Positions 8,385 to 13,856 of a stretch of DNA of 13,856 nucleotides are shown in pieces. Position numbers and translations under genes: made by a program. Each line of letters opens with the position of its first letter. Position 1 is the stretch's first letter. The stretch covers positions 1 to 13,856 of the forward strand of contig JBAXFU010000084.1 of assembly GCA_037139735.1 (NCBI GenBank). Direction: 5' to 3'. Origin of the DNA: UBA2402 sp037139735 (GTDB taxonomy: Bacteria > Planctomycetota > Phycisphaerae > Phycisphaerales > UBA1924). Below the pieces are notes generated by a model, which did no database searches, was not told the DNA's origin, and saw nothing but the letters and a program-made list of their open reading frames with translations.

Positions 8385-9497
8385 TCACCAGCCGAGATCA
8401 ATGACGCGAAAGCGAATGACGGCACACTCGCCCTTGGCCTCGTGAAGGCATCCGAGGCGACGATCGTCGAGTCGCGCGAGCGAGCTGTACGCGAAGTAAT
8501 CCTGATCGCTTCCGATGCGGACCTCGCGGCACCACGTGCGGCCGTCGTCGAGGCTGAAGCGGATCATGCCGCCGGCGCGTGCGTCTCGCTTCGCGGGGTT
8601 GGAGAAGGCCAGCACGCCGCTGTCGGCGGGGCCGGGCTCGCGGAGGCGGATGATCGACCCCGTGCAGACGGGATCGACCAATCGCGGGTCGGCCTGCACG
8701 GGCGACCAGGTCGCGCCACCGTCGCGACTGACGGCCACGCCGCGGCTGCGGGCCTTGCCTCCCTGCAGGCGGCAGTTGAGCATGACCGAGCCGTCGACGA
8801 GTTCGACCATCTGCACTTCGTTGGGAAAGCCGTCGGTCTCGGCTGGGGCGAGCGCACCATGGTTCCACGTGGAACCACCGTCGTCGCTGAACGCGGCGTA
8901 GACGCTCCAGGCCTTGCCTTCGCGTCGGTTCATGGGCTGAAGGATGCGACCTGCGTGGGGTCCGCGCCGGAGTTGAATCGCGGTGCCCGGACCGGAAGCG
9001 ACGGTGACCGACCCGGGCGGGGTCACCGAATCGGTCACATCGACCGACGTCCACGTGAGGCCTTCGTCGTCGCTGGTCATGACCATGCTGCGGGTGAGGA
9101 GCGAGGACTTGCCCTCGACCTTCGAGAACTCCCCGATCCCCGCCTCGTACCGCTGGTGCATGAGCAGGAGGCGGCCCGCCTTGTGCGGCGGCTGCAGGAC
9201 GATCACCTGCGGGTTGTTGAGCGTGGCGTCGGCGGCGTGGGCGATGACGCGGAGGGGTTCCCACGTGTGGCCGGCGTCGAAACTCCGTCGGAGAACGAGG
9301 TCGTTGCCGCTCTGGTCGGCGTCGGCGTGGCGTCCTTCGGCGAAGGCAAGGATGGCGCCGCCGGCGGTCACGGCGAGGGCCGGGATGCGGAAGTTGTCGT
9401 AGGCAGAGGCCGGGTCGCAGGCGCGTGCCCGAAAGACGTCGACGGGCTCCGGAGCCGCGAGGGCGAACAGGCAGGCGGCGGCGAGCGAGGTGAGCAC
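8385..9497 (-). CDS. Exo-alpha-sialidase (GH33-type, BNR/Asp-box repeats), exported
   Basis: 370 residues from GTG 9497; it would release terminal sialic (or related nonulosonic) acids from glycans. Catalytic features follow the six-bladed propeller family: FR37IP (first carboxylate-binding arginine), D61 (acid/base, 24 residues later), E227 (pairs with the nucleophile), R243 and R307 (other arginines), Y337 in AYSSL (nucleophile) and E353. Asp-boxes of the S-x-D-x-G-x-T-W type occur at about 72-79, 142-149, 204-211, 257-264 and 315-322. The start is supported by GGAGG at 9506-9510 with 8-nt spacing and a hydrophobic N-terminus (LTSLAAACLFALAAP). That segment lacks the basic residues of a usual signal peptide. 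An in-frame ATG at 9557 would add 20 residues including arginines but has no ribosome-binding site and overlaps the sucC start codon. No carbohydrate-binding module is attached, and no sialate catabolic genes are nearby. Confidence 0.88.
   Translation of the reverse strand: MLTSLAAACLFALAAPEPVDVFRARACDPASAYDNFRIPALAVTAGGAILAFAEGRHADADQSGNDLVLRRSFDAGHTWEPLRVIAHAADATLNNPQVIVLQPPHKAGRLLLMHQRYEAGIGEFSKVEGKSSLLTRSMVMTSDDEGLTWTSVDVTDSVTPPGSVTVASGPGTAIQLRRGPHAGRILQPMNRREGKAWSVYAAFSDDGGSTWNHGALAPAETDGFPNEVQMVELVDGSVMLNCRLQGGKARSRGVAVSRDGGATWSPVQADPRLVDPVCTGSIIRLREPGPADSGVLAFSNPAKRDARAGGMIRFSLDDGRTWCREVRIGSDQDYFAYSSLARLDDRRLGCLHEAKGECAVIRFRVIDLGW
8860..8877. other. 18-bp perfect palindrome with a parS-like core
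   Basis: TGGTTCCACGTGGAACCA is fully self-complementary. Its inner 14 bases, GTTCCACGTGGAAC, differ from the common ParB-binding core GTTTCACGTGAAAC at two symmetric positions and equal the variant I recall for Pseudomonas chromosomal parS sites. It lies inside the sialidase gene at residues 208-212 (G-S-T-W-N), within the third Asp-box, so part of the sequence is set by protein coding. Known parS sites are often inside genes near the replication origin. Only this copy was seen in the window. Confidence 0.4.
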
Positions 9498-9510
9498 GGG
9501 AAGGGCCTCC
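9495..9510 (-). promoter_or_regulatory. Ribosome-binding site deciding the GTG start of the sialidase
   Basis: On the minus strand GGAGG (plus-strand 9506-9510) is followed by 8 bases and GTG (9497-9495). It favours this start over the upstream in-frame ATG at 9557, which has no such sequence. A weak -10-like hexamer on the same strand, TACGGT (plus-strand 9538-9543), would give a leader of about 35-40 bases. Confidence 0.6.
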
Positions 9511-9518
9511 GGGGGGGC

Positions 9519-9555
9519 TTTACGGGGCGATCCGGGCACCGTACGCTCTTGTCGC
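9519..9555 (+). promoter_or_regulatory. Candidate sucC promoter giving a leaderless mRNA
   Basis: TTTACG (9519-9524), 17 bases, then TACGCT (9542-9547) resembles a sigma-70 -35/-10 pair. The -10 hexamer ends 8 bases before the sucC ATG, so transcription would begin at or one or two bases before the start codon. There is no Shine-Dalgarno here, which fits a leaderless message. The -10 overlaps the opposite-strand TACGGT assigned tentatively to the sialidase. This rests on motif matching by eye in GC-rich DNA. Confidence 0.35.
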
Positions 9556-10782
<1,227 letters not shown>

Positions 10783-10798
10783 CGGCCGATCGCACCTC

Positions 10799-11035
10799 TC
10801 AGGGCTGTTCGGGCTCGCACGACACGACGGCCTTGGTGGCGGGGTCGTAGCGGTAGATGCTGCCGGGCTGCTCCTCGCGACAGCACTTGTGGGTGCCGTC
10901 GCAGAAGGGGAACTTGGCGGAGAGGCCGCAGGCGCAGACCCAGAGGGTCTTGGGGTTGCCGTGTTCATCGCGAGGCCAGGTGGCGGCGTCGATCTTGACG
11001 GGGCCGGCGGCATCGAGTCGGACCATTCGGGCCAT
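10799..11035 (-). CDS. CDGSH iron-sulfur domain protein
   Basis: A 78-residue cytoplasmic protein. The start ATG at 11035 is fixed by AAGGAG (plus-strand 11043-11048) with 7-nt spacing; a second ATG nine bases later would lose that spacing. The motif C34-A-C36-G-L-S-x3-P-x-C45-D-G-T-H49 is a full CDGSH pattern: three cysteines and one histidine that bind a redox-active, acid-labile 2Fe-2S cluster. Two further cysteines (C51, C52) follow directly and could act as alternative ligands or be redox-sensitive. Only one motif is present, so the cluster would be held in a homodimer, as in single-domain bacterial members. It is 26 bases downstream of the MoxR gene and probably co-transcribed. Partners and role are unknown; electron transfer or cluster donation is typical of the family. 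Confidence 0.9.
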   Translation of the reverse strand: MARMVRLDAAGPVKIDAATWPRDEHGNPKTLWVCACGLSAKFPFCDGTHKCCREEQPGSIYRYDPATKAVVSCEPEQP

Positions 11036-11048
11036 GAGCGAGCTCCTT
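11033..11048 (-). promoter_or_regulatory. Ribosome-binding site deciding the start of the CDGSH gene
   Basis: AAGGAG on the minus strand (plus-strand 11043-11048) with 7-nt spacing to ATG 11035. It lies in the 26-base gap after the moxR stop, which fits translation from a shared transcript. Confidence 0.6.
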
Positions 11049-11061
11049 GAACAGACGGCCC

Positions 11062-11985
11062 TCAGGCCGGGTTGGGGACCGATTCCATCGCTTCGCGGAG
11101 GACGGACGACGCCTCGTCGCGGGTGGCGCCGGCCTGCTTGAGGACGATGCGGTGGGCGCAGACGTCGACCCAGAGGTCGGCGATGTCGTCGGGGATGACG
11201 TAGTCGCGTCCGGCGATGAGGGCCCACGAGCGGCAGGCCTGCGAGAGGGCGAGGGTGCCGCGGGGGGAGAGGCCGTGCGCGAGGCGTGCGTGGCGTCGCG
11301 TGGCGTTGGCGAGCAGCACGATGTAGTCGATGAGCGAGCGATCGATGCGGACTTCGTCGACGCGTCGCTGGAGGGCGAGCAACTCGTCGCGTCGCAGCAT
11401 GGGCGTGAGCGAGGAGAGGAGGCGGCTCGAGGGACGCTGCTCGAGGATTCGGGCCTCGGCGGCGGGGTCGGGGTAGCCCAGGTCGATGCACATGAGGAAG
11501 CGATCGAGCTGGTTCTCGGGGAGCGGGTAGGTGCCCTCGAACTCGAAGGGGTTCTGCGTGGCGACGACCATGAAGGGCTGGTCGAGGGGGGTGGTCGTGC
11601 CGTCGATCGAGACGGTGGCCTCGCTCATGGCCTCGAGGAGGGCGGCCTGCGTGCGGGGCGGGGTGCGGTTGATCTCGTCGGCGAGGACGATGTTGGCGAA
11701 GATGGGCCCCTTCTTGAAGGCGAACTCGCCGGTGACCTTGTTGTAGTGGCTGACGCCCAGGATGTCGCCGGGGAGCAGATCGGGCGTGAGTTGGATGCGA
11801 GAGAAGGAGCAGTCGATGCTTCGGGCCAGGGCGGTGGCCAGGAGCGTCTTGCCCACGCCGGGGACGTCCTCGATGAGCACGTGACCACGGGCGAGGAGGC
11901 AGCAGAGCACCCGGCGGATGCCTTCGTCGTGGCCGTAGAGGACCGACGAGATGTTGGATTGGATCCGCTGGAGCAAGTCGTGCAT
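11062..11985 (-). CDS. MoxR-family AAA+ ATPase
   Basis: 307 residues, the standard MoxR length. Motifs in order: GHD (residues 18-20), Walker A E39-D-V-P-G-V-G-K46-T, the MoxR LTPDLLPGD segment (66-74), Walker B V100-L-A-D103-E104-I-N-R, sensor 1 TQN145P, and LDR162F as arginine finger; a helical lid follows with the SPRG sensor-2 stretch. It should form a hexameric ATP-driven chaperone that remodels VWA-containing partners. The expected partners, DUF58 and VWA proteins, are encoded at 277-3332 on the opposite strand rather than next door. The ATG at 11985 is chosen because conservation begins there; the frame is open much further upstream only through the QueC-like gene. No Shine-Dalgarno is seen; TACACT lies 9 bases before the start. 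The upstream neighbour ends 35 bases away. Confidence 0.93.
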   Translation of the reverse strand: MHDLLQRIQSNISSVLYGHDEGIRRVLCCLLARGHVLIEDVPGVGKTLLATALARSIDCSFSRIQLTPDLLPGDILGVSHYNKVTGEFAFKKGPIFANIVLADEINRTPPRTQAALLEAMSEATVSIDGTTTPLDQPFMVVATQNPFEFEGTYPLPENQLDRFLMCIDLGYPDPAAEARILEQRPSSRLLSSLTPMLRRDELLALQRRVDEVRIDRSLIDYIVLLANATRRHARLAHGLSPRGTLALSQACRSWALIAGRDYVIPDDIADLWVDVCAHRIVLKQAGATRDEASSVLREAMESVPNPA

Positions 11986-11994
11986 CGGCGGGCG

Positions 11995-12000
11995 AGTGTA
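11995..12000 (-). promoter_or_regulatory. Candidate -10 element before moxR
   Basis: TACACT on the minus strand ends 9 bases before the moxR ATG, nearly the same geometry as at sucC. No convincing -35 is seen; the region upstream holds the stop of the QueC-like gene. If used, moxR and the CDGSH gene would also be expressed from an internal, leaderless transcript. Confidence 0.3.
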
Positions 12001-12020
12001 GGGGCTCGGGGCCCGTGCGC

Positions 12021-12662
12021 TCAGCGGGTCGCCGGGGGCAGGGCCGCGGCACTCTCGAGCACGCCGGCCCACCGCTCGCGTTCGGTCTTGGCGGCGGGGT
12101 CGGTCGCGTTCCACCACCAGCAGGCGGAGGGATCGAGGTCCATGTCGGCGACGAGTTCGGCGAGTTGCACCGCGGTGAACTGCACGAAGGGGAGCGTCAC
12201 GCGGATGGAGGGGACGCCGTGATTGGGGGCATCGAGGGCGGCCAGTCGCGAGACGAGCCAGGCCGTGTCGTCGAAGAAGGCGGCCCGTTCGACGTCGACA
12301 TCCTCGCCGCGACCGGCGCAGGCGGGCCAGACGACCTCGGAGCAGCCGAGGGAGGCGGCTTGGTAGACGGCCGCGAGCAGGCGGTGCGAGAGTTCCCGCA
12401 CGCCGGGGGAGGCCAACTGGGGAGGCACTTCGACGGGGCTCTCGACGAGCTTGAGGCCAAAGGACGAGGTCATCGCGAGGATGGCGTCGACCTTGGGCTG
12501 GGTGAGTTGATCGGTGAACGGCATCGCGATGGGGTTGACGGCGCCCGAGCCGTCGGCCCCCTCCACCGTCAGTCGTTCGCGGAGCCACGCGCAGGCGAGG
12601 AGCGACTCGATGCCGCCGTCGCAGAGGACGAGCGAACGATGCATGGAGGAGAGGGACATCAT
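12021..12662 (-). CDS. QueC-like PP-loop protein with altered ATP-binding and zinc motifs
   Basis: 213 residues, close to the size of QueC (7-cyano-7-deazaguanine synthase), which it resembles weakly: an N-terminal PP-loop-like segment after a beta strand (SLVLCDGGIESLLA), a middle part with VVWPAC and a conserved-looking AAFFDD stretch, then RVTLPFVQFTAVQLAELV near the place of QueC's PL-x-x-LTKxEI helix. Two key sites differ. The PP-loop SGGxDS reads D15-G-G-I-E-S20, and the zinc-binding cysteine cluster near the C-terminus is replaced by ACWWWNATDP, leaving one cysteine. So the enzyme activity of QueC is unlikely as such; it may use another nucleotide reaction or be a non-catalytic paralogue. 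The assignment rests on overall pattern and is moderate. Start: ATG 12662, with ATGs at 12659 and 12644 also possible; none has a Shine-Dalgarno. It is first in the minus-strand run with moxR and the CDGSH gene. Confidence 0.6.
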   Translation of the reverse strand: MMSLSSMHRSLVLCDGGIESLLACAWLRERLTVEGADGSGAVNPIAMPFTDQLTQPKVDAILAMTSSFGLKLVESPVEVPPQLASPGVRELSHRLLAAVYQAASLGCSEVVWPACAGRGEDVDVERAAFFDDTAWLVSRLAALDAPNHGVPSIRVTLPFVQFTAVQLAELVADMDLDPSACWWWNATDPAAKTERERWAGVLESAAALPPATR

Positions 12663-12896
12663 GATGGAGGAGCATCGACCGCGCCAAGCCGCGAGCCCCA
12701 GTCGGGGGCGATCGCACGAAACTCCCGCTCCCCGAACCGGGGAGGCCGACGCCGGCGCGATACCGAACGGACGCCAGCGGCGACGGCGTGACTACGCTCC
12801 GGAGCCGCCAACCGACCGTCGCGGGTCGGATTGAAACGCGGCGGAGGGGATTCCCAAGCGGTCCATCGGCCCGAGCGTTCGCCCCATCACCTCGAC
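12663..12896. other. Divergent intergenic region (234 bp)
   Basis: The longest non-coding stretch of the window. It should hold promoters for the minus-strand QueC-like/moxR/CDGSH unit and for the plus-strand ABC gene. Elements seen: the inverted repeat at 12728-12744, a plus-strand TACGCT at 12793-12798 identical to the proposed sucC -10 but without a matching -35, and TTGAAA at 12831-12836 without a -10 at correct spacing. No small gene or RNA could be supported. Confidence 0.5.
12728..12744. repeat. Inverted repeat in the divergent intergenic region
   Basis: CTCCCCG, a 3-base spacer, then CGGGGAG: a perfect 7-bp inverted repeat. A weaker CCCC-AGTC-GGGG lies at 12696-12707. Both are in the 234-base gap between the divergent QueC-like and NatA-like genes. 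They could be an operator or a hairpin in a 5' leader. No T-run follows on either strand, so a terminator is unlikely. Confidence 0.35.
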
Positions 12897-13856
12897 ATGA
12901 GCACCACACCCTTGCCTCCGAACCAACCACCGCTCGCGAGGAGCGTCACGCCGGGGACCGAACCTGCGGTGACGCTTCGCGGGTTGACCAAGACGTTTGG
13001 CCCGAAGGTGGCCGTGAACAACCTCGACCTGTCGATCCCGCAGGGGAGCGTGTACGGCTTCATCGGCCAGAACGGCGCGGGCAAGACGACGACGATCCGC
13101 ATGATCATGTCGATCATCTTCCCGGATCGCGGCGAGATTCGCGTCCTCGGCCGCGCCTCGGCGGTCGAGAGCAAGGACCGCATCGGCTATCTGCCCGAGG
13201 AGCGTGGGCTGTACCGCAAGATGAAGGTGGGCGCGTTCCTCGAGTACATCGGCAAGCTCAAGGGGCTCGACGGCGGCGGTTCGCTCGACCGGCGGATCGC
13301 GGGCTGGCTCGAGCGGACGGGGCTGGCCGAGACGAATCGCAAGCGGTGCGAGGAGTTGAGCAAGGGGATGCAGCAGAAGGTGCAGTTCATCGCCTCGGTG
13401 ATCCACGAGCCCGACCTCGTGATCCTCGACGAGCCCTTCAGCGGGCTCGATCCGTCGAACCGGCGGCTGCTGCGACAGCTGATTCGCGAGCAGCGCGAGG
13501 CGCACCGCACGATCATCTTCTCGACGCACGCGATGTTCGAGGCCGAGCAGCTCTGCACGCACCTCTTCATGATCCACAAGGGAAACAAGGTGCTGGACGA
13601 TTCGCTCGAGTCGGTCTTCCGCTCGCATGACCCCAGGACGGTCGTGGCCGAGCCGCTGGCGGCGCACGACGTGGCCGCGACGGGGTGGGACACGATCGCC
13701 GGCGTGCAGGAGGTGCGGCGTCACGGGTCGTTCGTGGAGTTGCGGCTCGAGGCTTCGACGCAGGCGAGCGACGTGATGCCGCGAGCGGCGTCGGTGGCGC
13801 CGCTGCGGCGTCTGGAGTTGGCCCGTCCGAACCTCGAGGAGATCTTCATCGGGCTG
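12897..13856 (+). CDS. ABC transporter ATP-binding protein, NatA-like (3' end outside window)
   Basis: 320 residues to the window edge with no stop reached; the family is normally about this length, so only a few residues are missing. Motifs: Walker A G57-Q-N-G-A-G-K63-T-T, Q-loop area GYLPEERGLY, signature L154-S-K-G-M-Q-Q160, Walker B V-I-L-D178-E179-P-F-S-G-L-D185 and H-loop H211. The C-terminus (ARPNLEEIFIGL) is the DUF4162-type tail found in NatA/EcsA-like exporters. The first 24 residues are a proline-rich extension with no domain; a GTG at 12969 would remove it but lacks a better ribosome-binding site. No Shine-Dalgarno precedes ATG 12897. It is not closely similar to the ATPase at 5638-6594 (different spacing and tail), so it is a separate exporter. 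Its permease is expected just beyond the window. Confidence 0.92.
   Translation, partial: MSTTPLPPNQPPLARSVTPGTEPAVTLRGLTKTFGPKVAVNNLDLSIPQGSVYGFIGQNGAGKTTTIRMIMSIIFPDRGEIRVLGRASAVESKDRIGYLPEERGLYRKMKVGAFLEYIGKLKGLDGGGSLDRRIAGWLERTGLAETNRKRCEELSKGMQQKVQFIASVIHEPDLVILDEPFSGLDPSNRRLLRQLIREQREAHRTIIFSTHAMFEAEQLCTHLFMIHKGNKVLDDSLESVFRSHDPRTVVAEPLAAHDVAATGWDTIAGVQEVRRHGSFVELRLEASTQASDVMPRAASVAPLRRLELARPNLEEIFIGL

Noticed and set aside
8531..8536. Other CACGTG hexamers (also near 7573, 8221, 9051 and 9259) as further parS sites
   Set aside because: Their flanks do not extend the palindrome or match the parS core; only 8860-8877 does.
10783..10798. Possible terminator between the convergent sucC and CDGSH genes
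   Set aside because: Sixteen bases with no stem long enough and no T-run.
11986..12930. Long N-terminal extension of MoxR through the QueC-like gene
   Set aside because: The extra 315 residues are Arg-rich frame shadow; MoxR homology begins at MHDLLQRI and gives the standard family length.

Overview
The window is GC-rich, densely coding bacterial DNA, roughly two-thirds G+C by eye. No stretch longer than about 235 bases lacks a gene. The gene content points to a planctomycete, perhaps of the Phycisphaerae: an EF-hand C-terminus, a DUF58/VWA/large membrane protein/ABC-2 exporter cluster, a MoxR ATPase, a secreted sialidase and a QueC-like protein. This placement is inferred from gene families and layout only. 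No 16S or other phylogenetic marker is present; sucC is the best gene for a tree.

Layout. (1) 1-8372, plus strand: the tail of an EF-hand protein, then a five-gene run of DUF58 protein, VWA membrane protein, a 770-residue exported two-TM protein, an ABC ATPase and a duplicated ABC-2 permease. The last four starts each overlap the preceding stop by 4 nt (GTGA or ATGA), so translation is tightly coupled. (2) 8385-9497, minus strand: a GH33-type exo-sialidase with all key catalytic residues visible; an 18-bp perfect palindrome with a ParB/parS-like core lies inside it. (3) 9556-10782, plus strand: sucC, the succinate-CoA ligase beta subunit, without sucD beside it. (4) 12662-10799, minus strand: a QueC-like PP-loop protein with altered motifs, a MoxR AAA+ ATPase and a small CDGSH iron-sulfur protein, probably one transcription unit with a possible internal promoter. 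(5) 12897 to the window end, plus strand: a second, unrelated ABC ATPase (NatA-like), cut at its C-terminus by the window edge.

How the genes fit together. MoxR AAA+ ATPases usually sit beside DUF58 and VWA genes and are thought to act as chaperones that mature or insert partner complexes. Here the MoxR gene lies about 10 kb from the DUF58 start, on the other strand, with sialidase and sucC between. DUF58, VWA and the 770-residue protein would form an envelope assembly coupled to the ABC-2 exporter encoded right after them. What it exports or builds is unknown. This is the most system-like part of the window.

Expression signals. Genes inside operons, and the sialidase GTG start, have good Shine-Dalgarno sequences. 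The plausible first genes (sucC, moxR, the QueC-like gene, the last ABC gene) do not. sucC and moxR instead have a TAnnnT -10-like hexamer 8-9 nt before ATG, suggesting leaderless mRNAs. No tRNA, rRNA, CRISPR array, insertion sequence or clear terminator was found.
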